A stretch of DNA of 64,000 bases, from contig NZ_LROY01000002.1 of assembly GCF_001639145.1 (NCBI RefSeq), forward strand, positions 2,326,501-2,390,500. The letters run 5' to 3'. Numbering within the stretch: position 1 is the stretch's first letter; each line of letters opens with the position of its first letter. The DNA is from Microbulbifer sp. Q7 (GTDB taxonomy: Bacteria; Pseudomonadota; Gammaproteobacteria; Pseudomonadales; Cellvibrionaceae). A program made the position numbers and the translations under genes. Positions 25,086 through 34,873 of the stretch are shown in pieces. Under the pieces are notes generated by a model, which was not told the origin of the DNA, ran no database searches, and saw nothing but the letters and a program-made list of their open reading frames with translations.

Positions 25086-26014
25086 GCCTGCGTATCATCA
25101 AGCCAGGCCTGCAGACCACTATTCAGGACGGTGGACGGCCCGGCAACCTGCGCTGGGGGCTCTCCCGTGGCGGCGCCGGCGATACCTTCGCCATGGCTCT
25201 GGGCAACTTGCTGCTGGGCAATTCACCCAAGCATCCATGCCTCGAGGTCGCCATCACCGGCCCGGAAATCGAATTCTCCGCGGCGACCTCCGTCGCCGTT
25301 ACCGGCGCCCGTTTTGATCTGGCGCACAACGACAGGCCGGCGAACAACGACGAAGTACTGCAAATGCGACCAGGTGACCGGCTACGCTTCGGGCCCCTCA
25401 GGTCTGGCGCCCGCGCATATATCACGCTTGCCGCCGATTTCCAGTTGGCGCCCACCCTCGACAGTCTATCCACCCACGTGATCGCCGGTTTCGGCGGATG
25501 GCAGGGGCGGGCGCTCAAGGCCGGTGACCAGATCCCGTTGCAACACTGCCGCACCGTGCCAACCCGGGCGCTTCCCGCCCAGTACCGCCTCGACTACGGA
25601 TCACGGCCGCTGCTGCGGGTCGTGCCTGGGCTCGAGTCGCCCTACTTTACCGGTGATGCCAAGACGCGGTTCTATGCCGGTGGTTTCACGGTATCGCCCC
25701 AGAGCAACCGTATGGGTATCCGCCTGGCAGGAGAACCCTTGCCCACGGAAACACTCCCGCAACAGGTTTCCGCGGCACTCTGCCCCGGTACCGTACAGGT
25801 GCCACCCAACGGCCTGCCCATTATCAGTTTTGTGGAGGGGCAGACCATCGGCGGTTACCCGCGCATCGCCCATGTCATCAGTTCGGACCTCCATCGCCTC
25901 GCCCAACTGCCGGCCAGCGCACGACTGGATTTCGAGCAAGTCGAGCAGGCCACCGCCCACCAGATTCTGAGAGAAAAGTCGCGCCTGCTAGCGGACCTTC
26001 CCGGCTTGCTGTGA
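25082..26014 (+). CDS. pxpC: 5-oxoprolinase subunit PxpC (KipA family)
   Basis: The third subunit of 5-oxoprolinase, with the allophanate-hydrolase subunit 2 (biotin-dependent carboxyltransferase-like) fold. The 310-residue product starts IIKPGLQTTIQDGGRPG, continues with LSRGGAGDTFAMALGN, and carries SPQSNRMGIRLAGEPL and QVPPNGLPIISFVEGQTIGGYPRIAHV, all family hallmarks. It ends the transporter-pxpABC unit. No transcription factor gene accompanies the cluster. Confidence 0.93.
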   Translation: MSLRIIKPGLQTTIQDGGRPGNLRWGLSRGGAGDTFAMALGNLLLGNSPKHPCLEVAITGPEIEFSAATSVAVTGARFDLAHNDRPANNDEVLQMRPGDRLRFGPLRSGARAYITLAADFQLAPTLDSLSTHVIAGFGGWQGRALKAGDQIPLQHCRTVPTRALPAQYRLDYGSRPLLRVVPGLESPYFTGDAKTRFYAGGFTVSPQSNRMGIRLAGEPLPTETLPQQVSAALCPGTVQVPPNGLPIISFVEGQTIGGYPRIAHVISSDLHRLAQLPASARLDFEQVEQATAHQILREKSRLLADLPGLL

Positions 26015-26242
26015 ACGTTCCAGTGGCGACCACCGCCTCCCAATCTGCAAGCTCGCGTTAACGACGCCACCAGTTCACAGTTGGTCCGCGTCGATCAACG
26101 GCACCCGGTATTTGGCGCGCGGTCCCCTTCCCGAGCGCAACAGCTTTCGCTAACTTCTCACCCCGCAAATGACAACGCTGTCACCCTGTCAAGCAGTTGC
26201 ATTGGCGCACAACAAATAACAATAAATGAAATTGGAGAAGAC

Positions 26243-28291
26243 ATGTCTCATCAGTCATGGCCCGTCAGGGCCCATATGGAATCGCATCACCCCCGGGTCA
26301 ACCCCAGAAAGCCGCTCCAGAGGTCCCTGGGTGCCACCCTGTGCGCGTTGCTACTCTGGCCAGCCTTGGCACAGGCCAACCCTCCTGCCGCGCCCTACGA
26401 GGCCGGACAGAGCTATGCTGGCGGGAGTGAGGTCTGCTTCCAGCGGGACCTGTTCCGCGCACAGTGGTGGGCCGGGCCGAGCGACTCGCCAGAGGCCGCC
26501 TATACCGCCGCCAACAGTTGGGATAGCCCCTGGCTTCTTCAGGACCCAGGAGTCTGCGCGACAGACACCGGCAATCTGGCCCCGGTTGCCCGGGCCATTG
26601 CCAACCCGAAAGAGGTCACCGGTGCCGCCAGCATCGCACTCGACGGCAGCCTGTCCTCCGATCCGGAAGACGATCCCCTCACCTTCCAGTGGACTCAGAT
26701 TGCCCCGCCATCGCCACAGGCCAGTATCCTCAACCCCAATAGCAGCGGCACCCAGGTGGACCTGCCACCGGTGGAGGCCGATACCGGGTATGAATTCCGC
26801 CTGAGCGTCGCGGATGCCGAGCACACGGCCTACGCCACGGTTGCCGTGCTACAGCGCGCCGAGACAGATACCACGCCGCTGCCGACCATTGTGCTCACCG
26901 CCCCCACCAGCACCACTGCCTGCCCGGGCAGTATCACCCTCAGTGCGGCGGACTCCAGCTATCCCGACGGCGCGAGCTACGTGTTCCAATGGCGACAGCT
27001 GAGCGGCCCAAGCGCTGAGATCATCACACCGGATGCAGACACAACAGCGGTGAATCTCCCCGACATTGGCACTGGTGTTGCCTACGAATTCGCGTTCGAG
27101 GTGACGAATGGCGAGATCAGCATGAACGAGTCCGTGACCGTGCAACAAGAGTGCAGTAACGGTGGCTTCAGCATCCCACTCACTACACTGACAACTCGGG
27201 AAGCCGAACTGACGTCCAGTGCGCTATTCACCCAGGTAAAAGCTTCGATCGTCACGCTGGATAATCCGCAGGTGGAAGCGGTAGTGCCGGGCAGAATTCA
27301 AAACCCCGCCAATGTTCGCCGCGTGGAGTCGATCATCAGCGACGCGGACTGGAGTTTCCTGTTTCCGGTGCGCGCGGTGGAATACTCATACACCAATTTC
27401 CTGCGCGCGGTAGCAAAGTTCCCCGCTTTCTGCGGCAACTACAGCGACGGCCGCAACGCCGAAGCCATCTGTCGAAAATCGCTGGCGACGATGTTCGCCC
27501 ACTTCACCCAGGAAACCGGTGGGCATTCCCCGCACTGGGCAGAGCCTGAATGGCGCCAGGGGTTGTACTTCATTCGCGAGCAGGGATGGAGCGAGGGGAC
27601 GCCCAATGGCTACGGCGTGTGTGATCCGTCCACCTGGCAGGCGCAGCAATGGCCCTGTGCCACCTTTGCCGACGGCAGCTACAAAAGCTATTTCGGGCGC
27701 GGCGCAAAGCAGCTGAGTTACAACTACAACTACGGTCCCTTTTCTGCCGCTATGTTCGGCGATGTGGAGGTACTGCTTCAGGAGCCGAAGCTGGTGGCCG
27801 ACACCTGGCTGAACCTGGCCAGTGCGGTGTTTTTCTTTGTCTATCCACAGCCGCCCAAGCCCAGCATGCTCCACGTTATTGATGGCACCTGGCAGCCCAA
27901 TAGCCAGGACCTGAACAGTGGCCTGGTACCCGGGTTTGGCGTTACCACCATGATCATCAATGGCGGGATTGAATGCGGCGGCAGCAGCGAACACGCACAA
28001 TCGCAAAACCGCATTGACTATTACCGCAACTTCGCCGAATTCCTGAGTGTCCCGCTACCCGCCAACGAAGTACTGGGCTGTGCGAGTATGGGCCGGTTCG
28101 CAGTGGGTGGGGCCGGCGCCATGGAGATCTACTGGGAACAGGACTGGAGCTGGGACCCGCAATATCCCAATGGCGAAAGTTATGCCTGCAAACTGGTGGG
28201 CTACCAGACACGCTTTTCCGCCTTTATCGAAGGTGACTATGTCCGTTGTGTAGAACACTTTTTCGACGTGGACATTGACTACAACCGCTAG
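26243..28291 (+). CDS. Secreted GH19 chitinase with CBM5/12-like and PKD-like domains
   Basis: A 682-residue exported enzyme expected to hydrolyse chitin by the inverting GH19 mechanism. A long signal peptide ends near residue 45 (ALAQA). Next come a CBM5/12-like module (about 50-110, with RAQWW and SPWLL) and two PKD/Ig-like domains (about 118-215 and 225-310). The GH19 domain follows from about 325. Catalytic acid Glu424 lies in TQETGG and Glu446 in FIREQ, 22 residues apart as in barley Glu67/Glu89. The motif GRGAKQLSYNYNYG is also present. The last 60 residues are Trp/Tyr-rich with two Cys and unassigned. ATG follows GGAGAA; the open frame upstream of it is not supported. Confidence 0.9.
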   Translation: MSHQSWPVRAHMESHHPRVNPRKPLQRSLGATLCALLLWPALAQANPPAAPYEAGQSYAGGSEVCFQRDLFRAQWWAGPSDSPEAAYTAANSWDSPWLLQDPGVCATDTGNLAPVARAIANPKEVTGAASIALDGSLSSDPEDDPLTFQWTQIAPPSPQASILNPNSSGTQVDLPPVEADTGYEFRLSVADAEHTAYATVAVLQRAETDTTPLPTIVLTAPTSTTACPGSITLSAADSSYPDGASYVFQWRQLSGPSAEIITPDADTTAVNLPDIGTGVAYEFAFEVTNGEISMNESVTVQQECSNGGFSIPLTTLTTREAELTSSALFTQVKASIVTLDNPQVEAVVPGRIQNPANVRRVESIISDADWSFLFPVRAVEYSYTNFLRAVAKFPAFCGNYSDGRNAEAICRKSLATMFAHFTQETGGHSPHWAEPEWRQGLYFIREQGWSEGTPNGYGVCDPSTWQAQQWPCATFADGSYKSYFGRGAKQLSYNYNYGPFSAAMFGDVEVLLQEPKLVADTWLNLASAVFFFVYPQPPKPSMLHVIDGTWQPNSQDLNSGLVPGFGVTTMIINGGIECGGSSEHAQSQNRIDYYRNFAEFLSVPLPANEVLGCASMGRFAVGGAGAMEIYWEQDWSWDPQYPNGESYACKLVGYQTRFSAFIEGDYVRCVEHFFDVDIDYNR

Positions 28292-28307
28292 CCAGACTGG
28301 CGGTCAT

Positions 28308-28337
28308 AAAAAAGGCCGGAGATTTCCGGCCTTTTTT
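28308..28337. terminator. Bidirectional terminator after the chitinase gene
   Basis: A perfect 13-bp stem (28308-28320 with 28325-28337) around GATT, flanked by six A and six T residues, between two convergent genes. Confidence 0.95.
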
Positions 28338-28376
28338 ACTTGAGCACAAGATAAGTGCCCGGGAAAGCGGCGGCGA

Positions 28377-28634
28377 TCAGCCGTCGACCCAGGTAACGGC
28401 CTCGTCTTCGTGCTTGTCGGCACAGGGCGTTGCTTTTGGCGGTACGTAACCGACCCGCGACTCCGGCATCGCATTGCGCTGTTCCCAGTAGGCAACGGCT
28501 TCGCCACACAGCAACCGCTGCTGCTCGGTCAGTGCGACGCCGTTCGGCCACTTGCCCAGCTCGATGGCACGCTTCAGGCTGCCAACGATCTGTGGATTCA
28601 AGGCTTTTAACAAATCATCCAAAGAGTCAAACAT
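28377..28634 (-). CDS. DUF1315 family protein (YeaC-like)
   Basis: An 85-residue cytoplasmic protein of unknown function. The hallmark LGKWPNGVALTEQQ around residues 26-39 and the following CGEAVAYWEQR place it in DUF1315, whose E. coli member is YeaC. The C-terminus is charged and ends in TWVDG. The ATG start, with GAGG nine bases before it, is preferred over a GTG five codons upstream. It lies downstream of the alpha-operon terminator, so it depends on read-through or on a short private promoter that I could not identify. Confidence 0.8.
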   Translation of the reverse strand: MFDSLDDLLKALNPQIVGSLKRAIELGKWPNGVALTEQQRLLCGEAVAYWEQRNAMPESRVGYVPPKATPCADKHEDEAVTWVDG

Positions 28635-28684
28635 TACCAATGGCCTCACAGCGAAAGGGGCGAAAGTTAGGGACTAGAAACAAG

Positions 28685-28705
28685 AAAAGCCGGTCAGAGA
28701 CCGGC
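28685..28705 (-). terminator. Alpha-operon terminator after rplQ
   Basis: A 7-bp perfect GC stem (28689-28695 with 28699-28705), loop of three, followed on the minus strand by TTTTCTTGTTT. It lies 54 bases past the rplQ stop. Confidence 0.85.
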
Positions 28706-28758
28706 CTTCCTTTGCTCGAGACCCCGAAAGGTACCGAAATCACCTAAAGCGAGTTGCC

Positions 28759-29151
28759 TCAGGCTTCTGCAGCTTCTGCAGTCTCGTCCGCTACCGGACG
28801 ATCCACCAGCTCGACGTAGGCCATCGGCGCCTTGTCGCCAGCGCGGAAACCACATTTCAGAATGCGGATGTATCCGCCCGGACGGGCTTCGTAACGGGGA
28901 CCCAGTTCGTCGAACAGCTTGCGCACGGCATCCTTATCACGGATACGAGCGAAAGCCAGACGGCGGTTGGCAACACTGTCCTTCTTGGCCAGGGTGATCA
29001 GCGGCTCGGCAACGCGACGCAGCTCCTTGGCTTTCGGCAGTGTGGTTTTGATCAGTTCGTGCTCTACCAGAGAAGCGGTCATGTTCTTGAACATGGCTTT
29101 ACGGTGAGAGCTGGTACGACTGAATTTACGGCCACTATAACGATGACGCAT
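28759..29151 (-). CDS. rplQ: 50S ribosomal protein L17
   Basis: L17 sits on the solvent face near the polypeptide exit and contacts 23S rRNA. The 130-residue product begins [20 protein letters not shown], the conserved rRNA-contact arm, and ends with an acidic alanine-rich tail ([10 protein letters not shown]) as in many gammaproteobacteria. It is the last gene of the alpha operon, 125 bases after rpoA, with GAGGAA before the ATG. Confidence 0.98.
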   Translation of the reverse strand: MRHRYSGRKFSRTSSHRKAMFKNMTASLVEHELIKTTLPKAKELRRVAEPLITLAKKDSVANRRLAFARIRDKDAVRKLFDELGPRYEARPGGYIRILKCGFRAGDKAPMAYVELVDRPVADETAEAAEA

Positions 29152-29276
29152 AACTCAATTCCTCACGACTTCGATTGCTTTCTCAGCAAGTCGTCTGGGA
29201 GTGGCACTAGCGGGAAACGCGCACCACTCGGTTTTCTTCACGCGGGCGGGCAAAACACGCCCGCGCCACAAACGCT

Positions 29277-30281
29277 TTACAGGGAGCTCAGCTTGCTGTC
29301 GCCCTTGAGGCTGGCCGGCGGCCAGTTCTCGAGACGCATACCCAGGGAAAGACCACGGGAAGCCAGCACGTCCTTGATTTCAGTCAGGGACTTTTTACCC
29401 AGGTTCGGGGTCTTCAGCAGCTCTACTTCGGTGCGCTGAATAAGGTCACCGATGTAGTAGATGTTCTCTGCCTTCAGACAGTTCGCCGAACGCACGGTCA
29501 GCTCGAGGTCGTCCACCGGACGCAACAGCACCGGATCAACTTCCTCTTCCTTCGCTTCCGGCTGGGCATCCTTCTCGCCTTCCAGGTCCACAAACACTGC
29601 CAGCTGCTGCTGGAGGATTGTGGCGGCGCGACGAATCGCTTCTTCCGGGTCCAGAGTACCGTTGGTCTCCAGGTCCAGAACCAGCTTGTCCAGGTCGGTG
29701 CGCTGTTCTACACGCGCGGATTCCACGCTGTAGGAAACGCGACGAACCGGGCCAAAGGACGCATCCAGTTGCAGGCGACCGATTGAGCGGGTCTCTTCCT
29801 CATCTTCACGACGGGCATCGGCGGGCTGGTAGCCACGGCCGCGCGCGACGGTCAGACGCAGGTTGAGTTCCACGTCGCCGGTAATGTTGGCAATCACGTG
29901 CTCGGGGTTCACGATTTCGATGTCGTGGTCCACCTGGATATCGCCAGCGGTTACCGCACCTGGGCCTTTCTTGCTCAGGCTCAGCACTGCCTGGTCCTTG
30001 CCGTGCATCACCACCGCAATTTCCTTCAGGTTCAGCAGGATTTCAATTACGTCTTCCTGCACACCTTCAATTGCGCTGTACTCGTGCTCAACACCGTCGA
30101 TCTCAACTTCAGTGACGGCGCAGCCTGGCATGGAGGACAGCAGGATGCGGCGCAGTGCGTTGCCGAGAGTGTGGCCAAAGCCACGCTCCAGCGGTTCCAG
30201 AACCACTTTGGCGTGGTTCTGGTTGTACTCGGTGACGTCAATACGACGAGGTGTCAAAAACTCGTTGACAGCAGTCTGCAT
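29277..30281 (-). CDS. rpoA: RNA polymerase alpha subunit
   Basis: Alpha dimerises to nucleate RNA polymerase assembly and binds UP elements and activators with its C-terminal domain. The 334-residue product has the N-terminal assembly domain (to about 235, with [22 protein letters not shown]), an acidic linker (EAKEEEVDP), and a C-terminal domain with the helix-hairpin-helix region [29 protein letters not shown] second ATG two codons upstream touches the AGG, so the inner ATG (MQTAVNEF) is preferred. It lies between rpsD and rplQ as in other bacteria. Confidence 0.98.
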   Translation of the reverse strand: MQTAVNEFLTPRRIDVTEYNQNHAKVVLEPLERGFGHTLGNALRRILLSSMPGCAVTEVEIDGVEHEYSAIEGVQEDVIEILLNLKEIAVVMHGKDQAVLSLSKKGPGAVTAGDIQVDHDIEIVNPEHVIANITGDVELNLRLTVARGRGYQPADARREDEEETRSIGRLQLDASFGPVRRVSYSVESARVEQRTDLDKLVLDLETNGTLDPEEAIRRAATILQQQLAVFVDLEGEKDAQPEAKEEEVDPVLLRPVDDLELTVRSANCLKAENIYYIGDLIQRTEVELLKTPNLGKKSLTEIKDVLASRGLSLGMRLENWPPASLKGDSKLSSL

Positions 30282-30326
30282 AGCCATACCTGTATTACAG
30301 TTTTATTCCTTAAATGGAACAGAGCC

Positions 30327-30947
30327 TTACTTGGAGTAGAGTTCCACGATAAGGTTTTCATTGATCTCTGCCGGCAGATCCACGCGATCGGGAACACGCT
30401 TGAAGGTACCTTCGAGCTTGGTCGCGTTCACGTCTACCCACTCTACGTCACCGCGCTGTGCAGCGAGGGAAACGGAGTTCTGGATACGCATCTGCTTCTT
30501 GGCTTTCTCACGGATAGAAATCACGTCACCTTCCTTAACCTGATAGGAAGGAATGTTGACGGCGCTACCGTTTACCAGGATCGCCTTGTGAGATACCAGC
30601 TGACGCGCTTCAGAGCGAGTAGAGCCGAAGCCCATGCGGTAAACCACGTTGTCGAGGCGTTTTTCCAGAAGTTTCAACAGGTTTTCACCGGTTGCACCTT
30701 TCAGACGCGCCGCTTCCTTATAGTAGTTACGGAACTGCTTTTCCAGCACACCGTAGATGCGGCGTACTTTTTGCTTTTCACGCAGCTGAACACCGTAGTC
30801 GGACAGACGACCGCGACCGGCGCCATGAACGCCAGGCTTGGTTTCCGCGCGACACTTGGATTCGTGCGGGCGAACGCCACTTTTCAGCTGAAGATCGGTA
30901 CCTTCCCGACGGGAAAGCTTACATTTTGGTCCAATATAACGTGCCAT
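30327..30947 (-). CDS. rpsD: 30S ribosomal protein S4
   Basis: S4 nucleates 30S assembly and in E. coli represses the alpha operon by binding its leader. The 206-residue product, the same length as in E. coli, has the S4 RNA-binding domain in the second half ([25 protein letters not shown]). Its presence as third gene after rpsM and rpsK suits autogenous control of this operon. Confidence 0.98.
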   Translation of the reverse strand: MARYIGPKCKLSRREGTDLQLKSGVRPHESKCRAETKPGVHGAGRGRLSDYGVQLREKQKVRRIYGVLEKQFRNYYKEAARLKGATGENLLKLLEKRLDNVVYRMGFGSTRSEARQLVSHKAILVNGSAVNIPSYQVKEGDVISIREKAKKQMRIQNSVSLAAQRGDVEWVDVNATKLEGTFKRVPDRVDLPAEINENLIVELYSK

Positions 30948-30962
30948 TTCGTCAACCCCCTC

Positions 30963-31352
30963 TTACACGCGACGTTTCTTGGGCGGACGACAACCGTTAT
31001 GCGGGATCGGCGTCACGTCGGTGATGTTGGTGATCTTGTAGCCGCAGTTGTTCAGGGCGCGAACGGCAGATTCGCGACCCGGGCCTGGGCCCTTTACTTC
31101 GACATCAAGGTTTTTCAGGCCATACTCCTGAGCGGCAGTACCTGCACGTTCAGCGGCAACCTGGGCTGCGAAAGGGGTGCTCTTACGAGAACCACGGAAA
31201 CCGGAGCCACCCGCGGTAGCCCAGCTCAGAGTGTTGCCCTGACGGTCAGTGATCGTCACGATCGTGTTGTTGAACGATGCGTGGATGTGGGCAACACCGT
31301 CGACAACGGTCTTTTTGACCTTTTTGCGAACAGTAGTTTTTGGCTTAGCCAT
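30963..31352 (-). CDS. rpsK: 30S ribosomal protein S11
   Basis: S11 lies on the 30S platform near the mRNA exit and the E site. The 129-residue product ends [10 protein letters not shown] and contains the conserved [17 protein letters not shown] and [14 protein letters not shown]. It is spaced 44 bases after rpsM and 15 bases before rpsD. Confidence 0.98.
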   Translation of the reverse strand: MAKPKTTVRKKVKKTVVDGVAHIHASFNNTIVTITDRQGNTLSWATAGGSGFRGSRKSTPFAAQVAAERAGTAAQEYGLKNLDVEVKGPGPGRESAVRALNNCGYKITNITDVTPIPHNGCRPPKKRRV

Positions 31353-31396
31353 ACCTGTATCCTAAATCCTGTACTTGTGAAGACTTGCGCGATTGC

Positions 31397-31753
31397 TTAC
31401 TTGCGAATCGGCTTGCGCGGACCCTTACGGGTGCGGGCGTTAGTCTTGGTGCGCTGACCGCGAAGCGGCAGGCTGCGACGGTGACGCAGACCGCGGAAGC
31501 AACCCAGGTCCATCAGACGTTTGATGTTCATGGACACTTCACGACGCAGATCACCTTCAACGGTCAGTTTTGCAACTTCACCGCGGATGGTTTCGATCTG
31601 GTCTTCGGACAGATCACGAAGTTTGGTGGATTCAGCGATACCTACCGCTGCCAGAATAGACTTGGCCGTAGTGCGTCCGACACCATAGATATGGGTCAGG
31701 GAGATCACGGCGTGCTTGTGGTCTGGTACGTTTACACCAGCAATACGTGCCAT
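31397..31753 (-). CDS. rpsM: 30S ribosomal protein S13
   Basis: S13 is a head protein that contacts the 50S subunit and P-site tRNA. The 118-residue product starts [14 protein letters not shown] and has [15 protein letters not shown] and the basic tail [18 protein letters not shown] that reaches tRNA. The frame is open eleven codons upstream, but the GTGGAG stretch places initiation at this ATG. It is the first gene of the alpha operon. Confidence 0.98.
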   Translation of the reverse strand: MARIAGVNVPDHKHAVISLTHIYGVGRTTAKSILAAVGIAESTKLRDLSEDQIETIRGEVAKLTVEGDLRREVSMNIKRLMDLGCFRGLRHRRSLPLRGQRTKTNARTRKGPRKPIRK

Positions 31754-32150
31754 AGAGGCGTACTCCACGTATTGAGAACCGCGCAACTTTGGTAATGGCG
31801 CAGCTCATTTCTCATTTCGGCGCTGACAGCGAATAAAAAGCCACCAGCACCACCAAAAAGGCGCGCAAGAATAGCTTTTCATACACCAAATTGCAATAGC
31901 CCGCCTTCCCAGAGCCTGAACCCAAGGTGAAACGGACGACAGTCAACGCCCCCTTTTGAAACTTCCAGCCACCTAAAAGGTGACGTTTCGGTTTCGCCGC
32001 ATGCATATCGCGCTGCGGTGCGCCTTTTTACACGGGGCGGTGCAAAGAGGCAAACAATTTCACAATCATTTGGTGACCAGCCAGATCCATGATTCGGTCA
32101 CCGGACCCACCGTCCCTGGTGAGTCGCGCTAATCGACGCCTGGGCGTCGA
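31754..32150. other. spc-alpha intergenic region with alpha leader
   Basis: About 400 bases with no gene on either strand. It holds a perfect 10-bp inverted repeat overlapping the rpmJ stop (32131-32152), an alpha-operon promoter (31868-31896) and a leader of roughly 108 bases that is the expected S4 target. No further convincing element was seen. Confidence 0.7.
31868..31896 (-). promoter_or_regulatory. Alpha-operon promoter
   Basis: Minus-strand -35 TTGCAA (31891-31896) and -10 TATTCT (31868-31873) with the ideal 17-base spacer, about 115 bases upstream of rpsM. Confidence 0.75.
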
Positions 32151-32152
32151 TT
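32131..32152 (-). terminator. Hairpin overlapping the rpmJ stop codon
   Basis: A perfect 10-bp inverted repeat (32131-32140 with 32143-32152). It lacks a U tract, so it may be a 3' stabiliser or a weak terminator of the spc operon. Confidence 0.45.
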
Positions 32153-32267
32153 AGCCCTGCCGCTGCTTGTGACGGGGCTCGGCGCTGCAGATAACCCGCA
32201 GAACACCTTTGCGACGTACGATTTTGCAGTTACGGCAGATCTTTTTAACAGAAGCGCGTACTTTCAT
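32151..32267 (-). CDS. rpmJ: 50S ribosomal protein L36
   Basis: A 38-residue zinc-ribbon protein of the large subunit. I translated it directly: [14 protein letters not shown] continues to a basic tail ending KQRQG. The zinc ligands are Cys11, Cys14, Cys27 and His33, so this is the zinc-binding (C+) paralogue type. It ends the spc operon, 39 bases after secY, as in E. coli. Confidence 0.96.
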   Translation of the reverse strand: MKVRASVKKICRNCKIVRRKGVLRVICSAEPRHKQRQG

Positions 32268-32306
32268 GACCTTACCTCAATTCAATCCTGCTGCGACGGC
32301 TACCGA

Positions 32307-33653
32307 TCAACGGCGGCCGTAACCTTGCAGATTTGCCTTCTTCATCAACCCTTCGTACTGGTGGGACAGCAGGTGCGACTGCACTTGCGCCATGAAGTCC
32401 ATCACTACGACCACAACGATCAGCAGCGAGGTACCTCCCAGGTAGAAAGGAATGTTCAGCCCAACTACCAGGAACTGCGGCAGCAGGGATACCAATGCGA
32501 TGTAACAGGCACCCACCAGGGTCAGACGAGTCAGCACGCTGTCGATATATCGAGCGGTCTGTTCGCCGGGGCGAATACCGGGCACATAAGCACCGGATTT
32601 TTTCAGGTTATCTGCAACTTCATTCGGGTTGAACATCAACGCCGTATAGAAGAAGCAGAAGAAGCCAATCAACAGTGCGAACAAAATAATGTTCAGCGGC
32701 TGACCGGGACCCAGCTGGAGCGCCATCCACTGCAGGATCTGCGCACCGACACCTTCGCCGCCCTGACCGAACCACTGCGCCAGAGTCGCAGGGAACAGCA
32801 GGATACTGCTGGCAAAGATCACCGGAATAACACCGGCCATATTGACCTTCAGCGGCAGATGGCTGGACTGTGCAGCCGGCGCCTGCGAGTAACGACCCGC
32901 CTGGCGCCGAGCGTGATTGATGGTGATACGGCGTTGGCCGCGCTCCATAACCACCACGAAGTACACAACAGCTATCGCGACAAAACCGATCGCCAGCAGC
33001 ATCAGGATATGCAACTCACCCTGACGCGCCTGCTCAAAGGCCTGGCCAATAGCACTCGGCAGGCCGGCGACGATACCGGCGAAGATCAGCATGGAAATAC
33101 CATTGCCAACACCCCGCTCAGTGATCTGCTCACCCAGCCACATCATGAAGACAGCACCGGTTACCAGTGACACAACGGCCACGAAGTAGAAACCGAATGC
33201 CGGTTCAGCAGAGTACGCGAGATTCTGACCAGCGAGACCAAAGGTCATGCCGATCCCCTGAATAAGGGCCAGCACCACCGTCAAATAACGGGTGTACTGG
33301 TTGATCTTGCGGCGCCCTGCATCACCTTCCTTCTTCAACGCCTCCAGAGAAGGCGTCACCGCGGTCATCAACTGCATGATGATGGACGCGGAGATGTACG
33401 GCATGATACCGAGAGCCAGAATACTCATCCGCTCCAGTGCGCCACCAGAGAACATGTTGAACAGACCAAGGATGGTTCCCTGGTTCTGGTTAAACAGATT
33501 CGCCAGCTTTTCCGGATCAATACCGGGCACCGGAATATGAGTCCCTATGCGATATACGAGAATCGCGAGAAACAGAAAACGAAGGCGAGCCCAAAGCTCG
33601 CCTAATCCCTTGCCGTTACCCAGGGAGTTAACACCAGATCCTGGTCGTGCCAT
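32307..33653 (-). CDS. secY: Protein translocase subunit SecY
   Basis: SecY is the channel of the general secretion machinery, working with SecE (encoded at 59731-60099) and SecG. The 448-residue product (E. coli 443) shows ten hydrophobic segments, the plug region after helix 1, and the conserved [18 protein letters not shown] cytoplasmic loop. It lies between rplO and rpmJ in the spc operon. Confidence 0.98.
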   Translation of the reverse strand: MARPGSGVNSLGNGKGLGELWARLRFLFLAILVYRIGTHIPVPGIDPEKLANLFNQNQGTILGLFNMFSGGALERMSILALGIMPYISASIIMQLMTAVTPSLEALKKEGDAGRRKINQYTRYLTVVLALIQGIGMTFGLAGQNLAYSAEPAFGFYFVAVVSLVTGAVFMMWLGEQITERGVGNGISMLIFAGIVAGLPSAIGQAFEQARQGELHILMLLAIGFVAIAVVYFVVVMERGQRRITINHARRQAGRYSQAPAAQSSHLPLKVNMAGVIPVIFASSILLFPATLAQWFGQGGEGVGAQILQWMALQLGPGQPLNIILFALLIGFFCFFYTALMFNPNEVADNLKKSGAYVPGIRPGEQTARYIDSVLTRLTLVGACYIALVSLLPQFLVVGLNIPFYLGGTSLLIVVVVVMDFMAQVQSHLLSHQYEGLMKKANLQGYGRR

Positions 33654-33665
33654 TGGGGCCTCGAT

Positions 33666-34100
33666 TTAGTCTTCTACTTTTCCGCCAGCAGCTTCGATGG
33701 CCGCTTTAGCACCTTTGGTTACGCCAAGACCTTTCACGGTAACCGCTTTGGTCAGCTCACCTGAAAGGAACACTTTGGCGCGCTTAATGTGGCCGCCGAT
33801 AATATCGGCATTTTTCAGCGCTGCCAAATCAATCGTGTCACCTTCTACCTTCGCCAGCTCCGCCAGACGCACTTCCGCAACGAAGCGGCCAACGCGAGAG
33901 GTGAAACCGTACTTCGGCAGGCGCTTCTGCAAAGGCATCTGACCGCCTTCGAAGCCCGGACGAACGCTACCACCGGAACGGGCCTTTTGACCCTTGTGAC
34001 CGCGGCCAGCGGTTTTACCCAGGCCACTACCGATGCCGCGACCAACGCGCTTGGCGCTCTGCTTGTGACCCTCAGCGGGAGACAACTCGTTCAAACGCAT
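33666..34100 (-). CDS. rplO: 50S ribosomal protein L15
   Basis: L15 is a late-assembly protein whose long N-terminal arm penetrates 23S rRNA. The 144-residue product has the Gly/Arg/Lys-rich arm ([21 protein letters not shown]) and a globular C-terminal half with [17 protein letters not shown]. It starts one base after the rpmD stop, so the two are translationally coupled. Confidence 0.98.
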   Translation of the reverse strand: MRLNELSPAEGHKQSAKRVGRGIGSGLGKTAGRGHKGQKARSGGSVRPGFEGGQMPLQKRLPKYGFTSRVGRFVAEVRLAELAKVEGDTIDLAALKNADIIGGHIKRAKVFLSGELTKAVTVKGLGVTKGAKAAIEAAGGKVED

Positions 34101-34101
34101 G

Positions 34102-34287
34102 TTACGCCTCCTCTACTTTTACGAGGTAGTTCACTTTGTTGATCATGCCGCGCACAGAGGGAGTGTCTTCCACTTCCACAGTGTGACCAATGCGGCGCAG
34201 ACCCAGACCAGCAACACACGCCTGATGATTTTTCAGGCGACCGTTGATGCTTTTGACCTGGGTTACTTTGATGGTCTTCTTAGCCAT
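34102..34287 (-). CDS. rpmD: 50S ribosomal protein L30
   Basis: A 61-residue protein of the short bacterial L30 type, with [20 protein letters not shown] and [26 protein letters not shown]. It sits between rpsE (66 bases upstream) and rplO. Confidence 0.97.
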   Translation of the reverse strand: MAKKTIKVTQVKSINGRLKNHQACVAGLGLRRIGHTVEVEDTPSVRGMINKVNYLVKVEEA

Positions 34288-34353
34288 GACTCATTCACTC
34301 AAAGCAAGTTCAGAGTGGGTCGCAACGATAGTACTGCCGCGACCCAAACCGAA

Positions 34354-34863
34354 TCAGTTCAGGATTTCTTCCACAGACTTGCCACGCTTGGCGGCTACGT
34401 CTTCCGGGCTACTCATTTTGCCCAGCGCACTGAAGGTAGCGCGAACGACATTTACCGGATTGGTAGAGCCGTAGCACTTGGCCAGTACGTTGTGGACGCC
34501 AGCCATTTCCAGGACGGAGCGCATAGCGCCGCCGGCAATTACGCCGGTACCCTGGGAAGCGGGCTGCATGTATACCTTGGAACCGCCGTGGCGACCGTTG
34601 GTAGCGTACTGAAGGGTGTCCCCGTTCAGGTCTACCTGGATCATGTTGCGACGCGCAGCTTCCATTGCCTTTTGAATGGCAACAGGTACTTCACGCGCTT
34701 TACCACGACCGAAGCCAACACGGCCATTGCCGTCGCCAACTACGGTCAGAGCGGTGAACGCGAAGATACGACCACCTTTTACGGTTTTGGCAACACGATT
34801 GACCTGGACCAGTTTTTCCTGGAGGCCTTCGTCGTTGCTCTTCTCGACTTTATCTCTAGCCAT
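34354..34863 (-). CDS. rpsE: 30S ribosomal protein S5
   Basis: S5 helps shape the decoding region and the mRNA entry pore. The 169-residue product has the dsRNA-binding-like N-terminal domain ([34 protein letters not shown]) and the C-terminal domain with [22 protein letters not shown]. The family hallmark [12 protein letters not shown] is intact. Confidence 0.98.
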   Translation of the reverse strand: MARDKVEKSNDEGLQEKLVQVNRVAKTVKGGRIFAFTALTVVGDGNGRVGFGRGKAREVPVAIQKAMEAARRNMIQVDLNGDTLQYATNGRHGGSKVYMQPASQGTGVIAGGAMRSVLEMAGVHNVLAKCYGSTNPVNVVRATFSALGKMSSPEDVAAKRGKSVEEILN

Positions 34864-34873
34864 AACTCAACCC

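Noticed and set aside
24315-26014. Reading pxpB and pxpC as KipI/KipA sporulation-kinase regulators or as urea/allophanate enzymes
   Set aside because: No sporulation context or urea carboxylase is present, and linkage with pxpA identifies 5-oxoprolinase.
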